From positions 556,043,172 to 556,107,171 of the forward strand of contig NC_057802.1 of the NCBI RefSeq assembly GCF_018294505.1: a DNA stretch of 64,000 nt. The letters are read 5' to 3'. A model generated the notes under the pieces. It made no database searches. It was not told where the DNA came from and saw only the letters and a program-made list of their open reading frames with translations. This document shows positions 11,570-23,167 of this stretch, in pieces. Position numbers and translations under genes: made by a program. Position 1 is the first letter of the stretch; the number at the start of each line of letters is the position of its first letter. The stretch comes from Triticum aestivum. Taxonomy: Eukaryota; Streptophyta; Magnoliopsida; Poales; Poaceae.

Positions 11570-13055
11570 TTTTTTTCGATAAAGGGTGAACTTTATTGAT
11601 TCAAAGTGAAGCATCAAGTGGATACAAACACATTGAGTACACACCCGGCCTCTGCATAATTAGGATGCACACAGCCAACAGCAACACATACAAACAAGCT
11701 GGTAAATAGCAAAGTCATATAAGACCAAAGCAATGCCTAAGCGAGAAAAAAGAAAATACCCCAATGCAACTAAATCCTCGATCGACAAACTACAACTATG
11801 ACCATATCCACACCAACCATATCATGACATCACAAGGACAACAAGGTTCTTCAACGGCAATGCCTTCAGGAAGGGAGCGACGTTCAAGCGCCGTCATCAC
11901 CGGATCCAACCACTGAAGGTCAGATTTTAGATTTTCACTCTAAAGAACCATATGAGCATATCCGAGCAATGCCTTCAACAAGGTAACGATGCAAAAAACA
12001 TCGCCATTGCCAGGTATAACAAACTTGGCAAACCTAGATTTTCACCCCGGAGCTCGTCGAAGTCAATCATGTGTTGTCGCCGCCACATTTCCACGATCCC
12101 GGCAACTACATGCGAGGGGCTAGAACCGACCGTCGCCGTTGCACAACCATACCTCTGCGTCAAGCCGTCGTCTGTAGATTGTTTCTCGCAGCCGAAGAAA
12201 ACCACTGAATCTGGAGAGAGAAACCCTCACAAAGATCTTTCGATGGCCACCACAATCCGCAGCAGGGTGCCGGAGATGGCGAAGTCAGATCCAACAAATC
12301 AACCAGTCCGAGCAACCATTGGCGCAGACACGGCCACCGCAACACAACCATGGAGACCGCCGGCGGCGCCAAAAGCCCTAGCCACAAGTGCCGCTCCAGT
12401 CCGTGCCCACATAAAGCTGGTGTTGGCCGCGGCGCGAGCCACACATGGGCAGCGAGATCCAGTCGCGGAGGGGAAGACGAGGAGGAGGATGGGCTAGACC
12501 GGGGCCGTTCTTGATTTGGCCGGCTCTCCACGCCGCGAACTGCAGCAGTTTGGACGCCAGGAGGTCAACCATGCCGATCCCGTGCACCACAATCACGGCC
12601 TACACGGGCCATGGAATGGCGACCGCGCAGCCACGGCTAGGCATGCCGCCAACGCCATCTGCAGAGCCCAGCGCCGCCCTGCTCAAGATCCGGGGAACGA
12701 CATGCCAATCGAGCCCGTGAGGATCCAGATCGAGCCCACGCAGACGCCGACGACCACGCGCCCCATCAGGCACCACGCACGCCGAAGGCCACCTCCACCG
12801 GCCCAAGCAAGGACGCCGCCCTGCACCACATGCAGCCGCAGCCGCCGTGTCGCAACAGCCCTACGCGAAGCGCCCCGCCGCCACCGTCCCGGGAGCCTGC
12901 GCAGGCTTCGCCAGCTGACCACTCTGGTGGCGGCGACGCGAGGGGAGGGGAGGAAGGAGCCTGGGACGCCGGCGACGAGAGGTTTCCCCCGTGTCGCCAA
13001 GGGCGACGCGGGGGACGGGAATCTCGGATCGCGTCCAACTAATCTGCTTTCAGAC
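11570..13055 (-). mobile_element. Minus-strand retroposon with 13-bp target duplication, copy 1
   Basis: A T8 run at 11570-11577 (a poly-A tail on the minus strand) is followed by TCGATAAAGGGTGAAC, the complement of a LINE- or SINE-like 3' end. The segment is bracketed by GTTGCAAATTCAT (11557-11569) and GTTGCACATTCAT (13056-13068), a 13-bp direct repeat with one mismatch. This is the signature of target-primed reverse transcription. The GC-rich 5' part holds no recognisable reverse transcriptase or endonuclease, so this is a non-autonomous or truncated non-LTR element, or a retrocopy. Confidence 0.75.
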
Positions 13056-13400
13056 GTTGCACATTCATGCTCTTGTGCACTTATAAAGCTATAAAAGAGT
13101 GAGTTAACTTGTACTTGTTCTTAAAAAATATGGCTACCTACCCTCATAAAAAAAAAGATTGCTGCCTACCTATCTGCCACCGCCGGAAGAGAGGCAGCCG
13201 GCAGCTAGGGTTATTTTCCTCCCGCTGGCGACGATTTAATCCCCACCCTGCCCCTCCCCCATCCCCACCCCCTCGTACTCATCAAGCTTCTGCTCTTCCC
13301 CTCCCTCCCTCCGCAGGCCGTTGCATCCTGGAAGTCCTGCCCTTCCTTTGTCTACGTCGTCTGCGAATCGCAGTAGATTGATTTCTGACAAACACTGAAT

Positions 13401-13709
13401 ATGGAATTCCGGCTTAATGGTGCAACAATGGAGCTGACACATAAAGAGGTGCCTGACACAAAGGTTCTTCAACACATTTCACAGATTCTCAATGATCATG
13501 GTTTTTTCCCCACCGGAGGAGTCATCCGCATTGGAAACCTTCCCCTTACGAATGGTGGCCAGTGCCCAATGGTGAGAAGATTGTCGAAACTAAGGCAACT
13601 GCAGAAACGCCTAATGCAGATAAAAAGCCTTTCAGAAATAGACTATGCAGACGTTGGGAGTGTGAATGCACATGGAATAGTTACTTTCCATATTGGAGAT
13701 CAGTGTTAG
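13401..13709 (+). CDS. Hypothetical protein, 102 aa, copy 1
   Basis: The ORF starts with ATGGAATTC after a C-rich leader and ends in TGT TAG. I do not recognise the product. It is mixed in composition, not low-complexity, and has a basic helix-like stretch (RRLSKLRQLQKRLMQ). Another frame stays open from 13562 to 13951, and a strong donor-like GTGAGTAAG occurs near 13796. This may therefore be a piece of a spliced gene or a captured fragment. The ORF is unchanged at 56640-56948, which is expected given overall identity and is not evidence of selection. Confidence 0.35.
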   Translation: MEFRLNGATMELTHKEVPDTKVLQHISQILNDHGFFPTGGVIRIGNLPLTNGGQCPMVRRLSKLRQLQKRLMQIKSLSEIDYADVGSVNAHGIVTFHIGDQC

Positions 13710-14553
13710 CATTGCGGTCTCCCATTAAAGTGTATCCAGCCCATGCACAAACTGATGAATTGCCTCCGCCTAAATTTGATCGAATACAGGACTCGGTGAG
13801 TAAGTTTGGCAAACTATCTACTACTTCGGTCCCAAAAGGTAATGCCTGTTTGCTGGCAAGAGAAATTCCACAAGTCACAAATATGCATCGATCCAGAAGG
13901 CTATTTGGTACTGTTGCATTGACGATGTTGAAAGTATTAAAGAATGCATGAGAAGAAATGTGGCCGTACATTTAGCCTCAACTTTTATTGAGTGCAAGTT
14001 TTCGTCCATCTATACATGACGTGACAAACATTTCCTTGTTATAACTAGCCTATACCCGTGCGGTGGCATGCCGCGCATTTCTTATAATTATGGTATAGAT
14101 TAATAGCATGTGAATATTATTATGTGTTTCTTTCATTAATTTATTAGTTTTTGTAAGTTTGTTATTCCGAGTTTTAATTCAGTAGGATGATCGAATGATT
14201 CTAATAGCGTGTTGTTTGTGGGATTTCATTTATTTTATAAACTAGGACAAATAAATTACCTGAAAAAATGGCAACATTATCTAGAAGTATATAAGATAGC
14301 ATAGGTGTTGTACAGACAAACTGAAATTAGTGGAAATTCATACACTCGGTATGGTTGACCCATAGCAGTAATTTTGCATTTCTTAAATCAATCTTCATCA
14401 TCTGATGAGGTCATTATGCTGTCAATTGTGTTTTCATGTTTGCAGGAGTGCTGGTTGCTTGGTCCACAGTTTCTTCCATTTATATTTCTACAGAATATGC
14501 TTTTCATCGAGCGTAGTCTTGTTCTAGTTCTCATTCTGGCTGTTCTATCTTCT
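13710..14553. other. No gene recognised
   Basis: The first 240 bases may be a further exon of the hypothetical gene. After about 13960 the sequence is AT-rich with no convincing coding frame. A segment near 14048 (CTAGCCTATACCCGTGCGG) resembles the edge of a common grass DNA-transposon fragment, but no second end was found. Confidence 0.4.
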
Positions 14554-14562
14554 ATGTATAAG

Positions 14563-15866
14563 GAGTGAATAGCATAAAACTACCACTTTTCGTCCTATTG
14601 TTCCAAAAAACTGCCGGAAATTTGTTTGTGACTAATACCTACCACTGTTGGCGTCGGCTGTCTCAAAAAACCCAAATCACCATGTGATTCAAAATTGATC
14701 TGGATTATGACAAGTCGGGCCCGCTCCTAAACAAACCGTTTGTTTGACTGTTTAGTTTGACCGTTAACTTACATGTAGGGCCCACATGTCAGCGACATGT
14801 CCTAAGAAAATAAAAAAAGTTGACCGCCCGCTTCTTTCCACGGGCTCCCTCGATGGGTTCTCCCGAGCAGAGCTCGAGGGCGCTTCCCCGTCGGCCTCGC
14901 GTCGTGCGCCGACCTCGTCGGTTTTCTCCGGTGATGCCGCCCCGCCGCCGCCCCGGAGCACCTCACCCACCTCGCTGCCGTCCTGTTGCACGGAGGAGCC
15001 GCTGCCATGGATGCGGATCTGGAGCTCCGCCGCCGCCCCGAAGCACCTCCCAGTCCTCGCCGCCGTCCTGTTGCACCAGGACCTCACGGGCGCGGAGGCA
15101 GCCGGCGAGCAGCCGACTACCCATGCCTGCTCCCTCCTCCCCATAGTTCGCCTCCTATGGCGCGTGCGCCGCCCGGCCCCATCTCCGGCGGAGCTCGGCC
15201 AACTCCCTCCCCTCCTGCTGGCCTCCTTGCCCTCGAGCTCTGCCGCGTGCAACAGGGCAGCAACGACATCCTCGAGCTCCGGCGCGTGCAGCAGAGCAGC
15301 AGGGATGGCGCCGCTGAAGGCCGGCCAACGCCCGCATCATCTCCGGCCCAAGCTCCTGGGCGCGGCAGCCCGAGTTCCTGGGCATGGCGGCCCGAACGCG
15401 GAGAGAGGCGGCCGCTTCTCCAGCGGCTCGCGTCTGCGCTCGCCTGAGCACGCGCGGTCGGGCAAGGGGAGCGGCTGGAGGGAGCCCTTCGCCGGTCCTG
15501 CAACTTGGCCGGGCACGAGGAGCGGCCGGAGGGAGTCCGGCGAGGTTGCTGCGTGAGGGCGTGAGCTGCAGGACGACCAGGGACCCGATTGCTTTCTTCA
15601 AAAAATACAGGGACCCGATTGCTTTTTTATTTTTTGGCAGGGACTTGATTGGTTTTATGCCACATAACGGTCAACAAACGGTCAAACGATTAGAGCTCTT
15701 ACGTGCGGGCCCGACATGTCAGAATCATAATCAATTGTAAAACATACGGTCATTTGGGTTTTTTGAAACAACCGACTCCAATTCTGGTAGTTATCAGTCA
15801 CAAACAAAAATGTGGTAGTTTTTTGAAACAATAGGACGAAAAGTGGTAGTTTTATGCTATTTACTC
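14563..15866. mobile_element. Mutator-like element with 9-bp target duplication, copy 1
   Basis: Terminal inverted repeats begin GAGTGAATAGCATAAAACTA on the left and, as the complement, GAGTAAATAGCATAAAACTA on the right. Related but diverged sequence continues inward for well over 100 bp. ATGTATAAG occurs perfectly on both sides (14554-14562 and 15867-15875), the 9-bp duplication typical of Mutator superfamily elements. The 1.3-kb body has no transposase. Its centre (about 14830-15560) is markedly GC-rich with overlapping open frames, as in Pack-MULEs carrying gene fragments, but I recognise no host gene in it. Confidence 0.88.
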
Positions 15867-15875
15867 ATGTATAAG

Positions 15876-18214
15876 AGATGTTCTTCACTTCTGTTGGTGA
15901 TGGAATATCAGGGTGAAAACAAAGACCTGGAGGTCGAGACATCCAGTGCTAATTAGGAGTTGCTCGTTTTTTCCATGTATTGAAAGCGCTCGTCCAGAAT
16001 ATGGTTGGGAATAAGATTGGTATCTGGAACATACTTATTTCTCAACCTAACCATGTCATGGTCAGAGAAGCTAAAACAAGTTTAAAACCACTTGCAACTT
16101 GAAGTTGAAAGGCTCCTCTTATTACTCAAAATGGCAGGAGGAAGGGGTTCAATTTGGCTTAGTGAGCTCGTGAACAGCATTAGCCAAATGGGTGACATTC
16201 TGATGGCAAAAGCTTAAAAATCCGTCTAATGAAGCAAAAATAACTTGACCAGGCATTAACTTACAGAACTTATATATGGTCAGGTTTGGAGTTGACGGCG
16301 GTCAAGCTAACAAATCTCAGACCATGAGAACACCTGAGAGGGTCAAGTTTGCTAACCTATTGGACATTTTAGTGGTCCTTCCCTGCAGAAGATAGAAGAG
16401 GAACACATAAAGTCGAGTAAGTCGAGTACCATGGAGAGGACACATTTTGATTAGCTTAAATATTTCTAGAAACCTGATAACAATAAACAACCGAAAGGAA
16501 AAAAAGAGAAATGATTTCACAAGAAGCGAGATAAAGATAGCGATCCATAGTGATACTGTCAATATAGAAGAACCTCTACACCTGCATATTTCCACAAAAC
16601 ACGTGATACTATATTGAGTAGTCTGCCACATTAGTTAGAGCATCTCTGGCAGATCCTGTAAAAGGGACCATCCGGCAAAATAACCACCGATTTACGGGAC
16701 GAGGGCGCTTTTTTTTGTCCCAAATAGATCCCGTAAAATTGTCCATTCTGTAATTTTTTTGCGGGAACCTGCATATTTCTGGCCGTTTCCTCTATCTACG
16801 AGATCTGGGGACCGGCGTTCGCTTTCACGAACTTTTTTGCGGAGGACGTATATGAGTCGAGATGAGGCGAGAGAGGAGACCGGCATTCGCTTTCACAAAC
16901 TTTTAATCTGGCTCGGCACGTATATGAGTCGGAACGTAGAAGTAGACGTACACTTCTATTTCAATTCGTCTCGGCACGGTATTTCTTTTCGTACACCTCA
17001 TCTCTGGATTTCTACCGCCGAGTCAAATATTTTCCTTCTCCTACAGTAAATCTCTCTGTGCATGTGTCTAAATAGATTATTACTACAAATTAATGTCAAC
17101 ACATAAGCATAGAACCAAACAAGAATGTTCTCCATGCCAGATTATGTTTCTAGTCTCTTGTACAAGACTTGCAAATTGGGTCACAGCAAAAAACCACCAC
17201 AAAACTTAATCAAATCGACACGTAGATAATAGGCGGTGCTCGAGCGACGTCCTGGCAACTTCGTCTCATCCTGGTGAACTGCTCATGCAAATCGACACTC
17301 TTTAATTATGAAGAACGTGTGCAGTCCAGATTTCCTCCATTATCCAATCTGAACTGCCGCCTGATAGATTTGACAAACAATCAGAAGCACGATGTGGAGC
17401 AAACAAATAAGAAGTTTCTCTGTTGCAAGCCGTGTAGATCATGATTTTCCAGAGATGTTAGGATGCAAGTTATATATCATCCAGAGTTCTGAGCAGGAGG
17501 GACCCATGACTGAACTAATTGAACAGACGATTCATCTATTAGAAATTGAGGTGAGAAACACTTGAGGTTCAGAGTTAATTGAAACGGCAGTTCATATATC
17601 AGAAAGCCTTAGCAACGATCGTGTTAAACTAGGACTATCACCTTACTAGTATATCGCAGTTTCAGCAGGCAAGGGAAAATACAACACAAAAATGGAATGA
17701 CAAACAGACATGAATCTCCGTATATAGCACGTAGTCCTCGGACGCTACAGAAATGCAACAGCAGTCTTGGGCTCTTCCATTCCAGGTCCACCCAAACAGC
17801 AAGATCTTCAGTTAGTTAGGCCACAGCTAGAGATTACAAACAAGAAAATAACCTTTATGTATTGTCGGAAACAGAAGTTGCTATAACGACAAATTATTCA
17901 CAGACAAAGAAATAAAGTGTAGATATTAAATATTCATAATAGTTCACACGAAAGAATCTGAGTATCCATGGTGAAGTACTAAGGTGTTACATCTGCACAG
18001 GCTACTAATATATTTATAACTACACAAACACAAGCAGGTACTATGTTGACTGTATAGCTAGCCGTATAAAGTCGGATAAATGCGCTCATTCAAGCACCTA
18101 GAGCCTATCAAAAAACTTTGTAAAGGTATATCCTTCATTGCCTCCCGTATTCAAGACGTAACTCTTGTATCATCAGAAAGATGTACAATTGTGAGGCTCC
18201 AATATGCAAGACTT
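15876..18214. other. Downstream region of the F-box gene, copy 1
   Basis: No gene is recognised. At about 16636 the sequence GAGCATCTCTGGCAGATCC resembles the start of a small grass DNA transposon, with TTA just before it. No matching opposite end was found. Around 16800-16940 there is a short degenerate direct repeat (GCTTTCAC(G/A)AACTTTT ... TATATGAGTCG). The last 200 bases would contain the 3' UTR of the minus-strand F-box gene. Part of this region differs from copy 2 by many single-base indels. Confidence 0.45.
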
Positions 18215-19381
18215 TTAGTGTTCATCTGCCAATGACTCTGAGAACAAGGGAACGTATGAAAGATAAGGGAAGCTGGATTCCCGTCCAAGATCACATATCA
18301 AACGCAGCTCCTTAGAATCCATTTCGTAGGAAAATAGTTCCACCAGTGAACGCCAATACAATGTATATTTGACAATTATGAACATGACATTATGTTCTGG
18401 GTGAGCTGAGATAACACAACAATGATCATCATGGCTTGAATACCTTGTTCCAAACAGTAGCATGTAGCTGACATTGAGCTTCAAGGTCCATTTTGCAGTA
18501 CTAAAATCTTCTAAAACCCAGATTGATATTTCAGAATCATCACAATTTGTGTAATAAAGATGGCTGCGTGATACATAAACATCATAAGCACAACCGGGAC
18601 AGTGTGGTTTAGGAGCACGAACAAAACTGCAATTTCCATCCACGTCGATGGTCGCAACCAAATCATTATTGGAAGTTAAATACAGGATCCCGGTCAAAAA
18701 TGCGCTACCTATAAAGTGGACTGTTTCAATTGGAAGGTCCCATGCGCGCTGGCGTTTCCAAACTCCAGCTTTGGAAGAGTAGATTCCCACCACTTTGATG
18801 CATCTTTGACTATGATCACCACTCTTATCCCCATCCCAGACATAGGTAGGTACGAACTCAAAAACATGGAAGTGTGATGAGACCACTGGATCGAACCCCA
18901 GGCGAGCTTTGTACAACTGGCTGGACCAATTTGTGGCAGGCACGACCACCCACTTCTCAGTGGCCGGATTGCACACCACGTAATCCAGTATCTTGCGATC
19001 AGTGTCCTGCCAGCACTTACAGAGGAGGAGGCCATTGCAGCAGTCCAATATGCGGAGTTTCTCGCATCGGGGCAGGAACGAGAGGGAGGAGTTGATGGGA
19101 GGGTGCCAGTTCCCGGAGACGCTTTGGTAACGACGGGAAACCTTTTTTGTGTCCCATGTTTCAAAGAAGAAGCCGGCGAGGGTCGACTGAGAAAGCTTCT
19201 TGCGGTGGTCGGGGTGGGAGATGAGATCGCGCCAGCGCGTGGAGACGCACTTGCAACAACGGGTGGACTTGTAGGGCAAGCGCGAGAGGATCTCGACAAG
19301 AAGGTCGTCAGGGAGGTCGGACACTCGGCCGCGCGCCATCCTCCTCGTGTCCCTCTTCTTCTTTCTGGAGCCCCGCGCCAT
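18215..19381 (-). CDS. F-box protein with F-box-associated region, copy 1
   Basis: This single-exon CDS encodes 388 aa. An F-box motif spans about residues 19-63 (VSDLPDDLLVEILSRLP ... CVSTRWRDLI), the part that binds SKP1 in SCF ubiquitin ligases. The rest resembles a plant F-box-associated beta-propeller-like region, with NGLLLC and VVCNPATEKWVVVP blocks near residues 115-150. This would recruit an unknown substrate. The N-terminus is very basic (RKKKRDTRR), and a second in-frame Met at residue 15 precedes the F-box. No signal peptide or membrane segment is seen. The second copy at 61473-62639 differs by one amino acid (V247L). F-box genes of this class are numerous and poorly characterised in grasses, so no target can be inferred. 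Confidence 0.9.
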   Translation of the reverse strand: MARGSRKKKRDTRRMARGRVSDLPDDLLVEILSRLPYKSTRCCKCVSTRWRDLISHPDHRKKLSQSTLAGFFFETWDTKKVSRRYQSVSGNWHPPINSSLSFLPRCEKLRILDCCNGLLLCKCWQDTDRKILDYVVCNPATEKWVVVPATNWSSQLYKARLGFDPVVSSHFHVFEFVPTYVWDGDKSGDHSQRCIKVVGIYSSKAGVWKRQRAWDLPIETVHFIGSAFLTGILYLTSNNDLVATIDVDGNCSFVRAPKPHCPGCAYDVYVSRSHLYYTNCDDSEISIWVLEDFSTAKWTLKLNVSYMLLFGTRYSSHDDHCCVISAHPEHNVMFIIVKYTLYWRSLVELFSYEMDSKELRLICDLGRESSFPYLSYVPLFSESLADEH

Positions 19382-19392
19382 CGCCGGCCAAT

Positions 19393-19472
19393 CTGCAGAT
19401 CGGCACGAAGGTTAGAGACTCATCCACGGTAATGAACTTGATGATGGGAGCGTGAGGGACGGGAGGATCTAC
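19393..19472 (-). other. Possible 5' UTR intron of the F-box gene, copy 1
   Basis: On the minus strand, CAATTG|GTAGATCC (exon end 19473) and ATCTGCAG|ATTGGCC (exon start 19392) form a GT-AG pair of 80 bp. It ends about ten bases before the ATG. It is predicted from consensus only, and a continuous leader is equally possible. Confidence 0.35.
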
Positions 19473-19734
19473 CAATTGCTAGCGAGCTGCGAAGCGAAGG
19501 ACGGCCGGCCGCCGGCGAGGGTTTGTGCTCGCAGCAGTAGCGAGTTGGAGGCAGAAGTGGAGGCGCGGCGGCGCATGTGTCTGGGCTTTATCTGAGCCGT
19601 ACACGCCTTGAAACGTAGAAGTCGAGGATACACGTACGAGCTTTTGTTTTTCGAAGCGGCATAGCAGTCCCTTGAAAGTTCTCAAAAAAAAAACAGTCCC
19701 TTTGAAGCTTGGGAATGTTTTTCTCCTAGTTGAG

Positions 19735-20415
19735 CGACTAGGAACCCTAGCCGCCGCCGCCGCCGCTAGGAGAGTTGATCCTTCTGGCGCTGTCATCCAA
19801 CGGCTCCTGTCCGTCGGCAACCTGTTGGTCGTCGGTGGTGAGGGGGGTTGCCGGATCCCATTTGTTCGGATCATTTTAGCTTTAGGTTCTAGGGCCCAGT
19901 AGCTTAGGTTTTGGGTACTTCGACGTATTGGCCTTGATGGCGGTGACAGTGAATAAAGAAGTTCCAGATTCTTCTTCGACGATTCGTTCATTTCTATGGT
20001 CGATTATAGATTTGGGAACTAGTATGTTCACGCGGGGATGTCATGGCGACAGCGGCATCCCTCGGCTCTGGCGTCAACGGAGTAACTTGCCTCCTATTCT
20101 TTACACGGTTCCTCGTTGTTTCCTCTTGCGATCCTTGGTTCCTACAGGTAGGTTTGGCCTCCACGATCTAGAGCAGGACCGCAGGGGGTCCTCTCCGGCG
20201 GGAACCAAGTGTGAGCGGCGAAACGAGGCCCGCTGGTTTCCCCTTGGTGGCGAGTCTTCTTCCTTGTCGGTAGTCTAAGTTGCTTAGTGGTAGGGTGTGA
20301 TCTCTCCTGTTTCCATGTATTTTCTTTGATCTACTTTGTAAGAGGATCTTCTCATCACCATGTATCGGGTCGGATGTGTTGATTTATCTATAAAGCGGGG
20401 CGGAAAGCCTTTTTG
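19735..20415 (+). mobile_element. Retroposon-like tract, copy 1
   Basis: The tract starts with a CTAGCCGCCGCCGCCGCC block and ends near TCTATAAAGCGGGGCGGAAAGCC, a 3' end like that of Triticeae non-LTR or SINE-like elements. No open frame has a recognisable domain, and no target duplication was found, so the ends are approximate. It lies just upstream of the F-box gene and could overlap its promoter. Confidence 0.4.
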
Positions 20416-20487
20416 GATAACTTTGTGTACCATAGAGGCAAACGTATGAGTGTAGATGGAGCCTTTCGCACTCCATCTAGTTTGAAT

Positions 20488-21684
20488 TGTTAGAATACAA
20501 CTTGTAATAGGATTAGGACTCCTACTCGGTTTGTAATAGGGCTAGGTCAGGTGCGGCTTGGCTCTTATATATACCTCTTGTACTGGCACAATATTGCATC
20601 AACAATTATTCAATACAATTCTACATGGTATCAGACTTTCGATCCTAGGGTATGGCTAACCCGCCAGCCCCACCACCGCCGCCGCCGCCCGGCTACTTCG
20701 AGCGGCGCGCCGCCATCGTCGCCGCCAAGGTCGCCGCAGCCACGGCCTCCTCCGCCTCTACCTCTACTCTAGCTTTAACCCCACCAGTACCCCCTTCCAT
20801 CTCCTTCACCGACACCATCTCCGATATTAGCCCCTACATCCCCATAACCCTAGACCTTGCTACTCACAACTACTATCATTGGTGTCACCTCTTCGATGTC
20901 CACCTTGGGCGATGCAATCTCCGCTCTCACGTTGCCGACGACTCTCTTCCTCAACTTCATGATCCGCAATGGGTCAAGGATGATCTCGCCATTATTCAAT
21001 CGATCTACATGCGAGTATCCACAGAGATCTTCAATCTCGTCCACTGTGACGGTGCCTCCGCCGCCGATCTATGGGCGGCCCTTCGTCAGCTCTTCCAGGA
21101 CAACGTCGACGCTCGCGCCAACAATCTCCACACCGAACTTTGGAATACGGTGCAAGGTGATTCACCAATCGGCGTCTACTGCCAACGCCTCAAGGCGATC
21201 GCGGATGAACTCCGCGAACTTGGTGATCAGATCGACGATCGCCAGCTCATCAACGTCCTCCTCGTCGGCCTCAGCGAGCGGTTCGAGAAGTAGGCCTCCT
21301 TCATCCCTATGATGCGTCTGCGTCCCTCCTTCGCTGAGGTTCGCTCGATGCTCCAATGGGTCGATCGTGCCCTAACTACGAAGGATACCCGTCCTCAGGT
21401 CTTCACTGCTTCTCCTCGCCCGCCTGCGTCGACACCGCCACCGCCACCTCCACCAACAGCACCTCCTCAACCATCTGGCTGGCGTCCAAGTCCCAACTAC
21501 CGGGGCAAAAACCCTCGGCCTCCGCAGTTCCACACGGCGCCCGCTCCTGCTCTGCCCCTGGCTCCACCAACTGCACCACCATCGCCCCCGGCTTCATCAA
21601 CTGGACCACCACCGCCGCCCGGATGGCACCCATCTCCTGATCCATAGACAGGGCTAGTCCAGGCGTGGCCTATGCCCTGGCCCG
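20488..21684 (+). mobile_element. Short-LTR copia element, 5' part, cut by gypsy-A
   Basis: A 138-bp LTR (20488-20625, TGTTAG...TCTACA) is directly followed by TGGTATCAGA, the initiator-Met tRNA primer site used by copia elements. A gag frame then follows. At 21685 the gypsy-A LTR begins, and the rest of this element (pol, 3' LTR) is not in the window. The element starts at the equivalent place in copy 2 (63747), so it predates the duplication. Confidence 0.85.
20652..21684 (+). pseudogene. Copia gag, interrupted by stops
   Basis: ATG 20652 opens a copia-type gag. A proline-rich start leads into a gag_3/UBN2-like domain (LATHNYYHWCHLFDVHLG ... LWAALRQLFQDN ... LRELGDQIDDRQLINVLLVGL). TAG at 21291-21293 stops the frame. 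The same frame continues with gag-like sequence and a Pro-rich linker to another TAG at 21645-21647, then into the gypsy-A junction. No zinc knuckle is reached before the break. Gag normally forms the retrotransposon's virus-like particle, and this copy is dead. Confidence 0.8.
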
Positions 21685-23089
21685 TGATACGTCTCCGTCG
21701 TATCTACTTTTCCAAACACTTTTGCCCTTGTTTTGGATTCTAACTTGCATGATTTGAATGGAACTAACCCGGACTGACGCTGTTTTCAGCAGACTTTCCA
21801 TGGCGTTATTTATGTGCAGAAACAAAAGTTCTCGGAATGACCTGAAACTCCACGGAACGTATTTTTGGAAAATAATGAAAATACTAGAAGAAGAATCCAC
21901 GTCAGGGGGCCCACACCCTGTCCACGAGGGTGGGGGCGCGCCTGCCCCCCTGGGCGCGCCCCCTGCCTCGTGGGCCCCCTGACACTCCACCGACCTCAAC
22001 TCCAACTCCATATATTCACTTTCGGGGAGAAAAAAAATCAGAGAGAAGGATTCATCGCGTTTTACGATACGGAGCCGCCGCCAAGCCCAAAAACCTCTCG
22101 GGAGGGGTGATCTGGAGTCCGTTCGGGGCTCCGGAGAGGGGAATCCGTCGCCGTCGTCATCATCAACCATCCTCCATCACCAATTTCATGATGCTCACCG
22201 CCGTGCGTGAGTAATTCCATCGTAGGCTTGCTGGACGGTGATGGGTTGGATGAGATTTATCATGTAATCGAGTTAGTTTTGTTAGGGTTTGATCCCTAGT
22301 ATCCACTATGTTCTGAGATTGATGTTGCTATGACTTTGCTATGCTTAATGCTTGTCACTAGGGCCCGAGTGCCATGATTTCAGATCTGAACCTATTATGT
22401 TTTCATGAATATATGTGAGTTCTTGATCCTATCTTGCAAGTCTATAGTCACCTACTATGTGTTATGATCCGGCAACCCCGAAGTGACAATAATCGGGACC
22501 ACTCTCGGTGATGACCATAGTTTGAGGAGTTCATGTATTCACTATGTGTTAATGATTTGGTCCGGTACTCTATTAAAAGGAGGCCTTAATATCCCTTAGT
22601 TTCCGTTAGGACCCCGCTGCCACGGGAGGGTAGGACAAAAGATGTCATGCAAGTTCTTTTCCATAAGCACGTATGAATATATTCGGAATACATGCCTACA
22701 ACACATTGATGAATTGGAGCTAGTTGTGTGTCACCATATGTTATGACTGTTACATGATGAACCGCATCCGGCATAATTCTCCATCACCGATCCAATGCCT
22801 ACGAGCTTTTCACATATTGTTCTTCGCTTATTTACTTTTCCGTTGCTACTGTTACAATCACTACAAAACCCAAAAATACTACTTTTGCTACTGTTACCGT
22901 TACTTCCATATTACTTTGCTACTAATTACTTTGCTGCAGATACTAAGTTATCCAGGTGTGGTTGAATTGACAACTCAACTGCTAATACTTGAGAATATTC
23001 TTTGGCTCCCCTTGTGTCGAATCAATAAATTTGGGTTGAATAGTCTACCCTCGAAAACTGTTGCGATCCCCTATACTTGTGGGATATCA
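21685..23089 (+). mobile_element. Gypsy-A 5' LTR
   Basis: The LTR of about 1.4 kb begins TGATACGTCTCCGTCG and ends GGGATATCA, so the ends are TGATA...TATCA. It includes CATATATTCAC near 22007, a possible TATA region. A tRNA-Asp-type primer site follows a few bases later. No gene lies within it; open frames in it are fortuitous. The 3' LTR is absent from the window. Confidence 0.85.
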
Positions 23090-23100
23090 AGACTATTTTC

Positions 23101-23118
23101 TGGCGCCGTTGCCGGGGA
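23101..23118 (+). promoter_or_regulatory. Gypsy-A primer-binding site
   Basis: TGGCGCCGTTGCCGGGGA lies 11 bases after the LTR end. It complements the 3' end expected for plant tRNA-Asp, the primer for minus-strand DNA synthesis in many Triticeae gypsy elements. Confidence 0.8.
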
Positions 23119-23167
23119 GCATAGCTAGATTCTTTGAGTCACTTGGGATTTATATCTGCTGGTCACT

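Noticed and set aside
12378..13094. Arg/Pro-rich plus-strand frames near 12.4-13.1 kb
   Set aside because: They lie antisense to the retroposon in its GC-rich 5' part and look like composition-driven frames.
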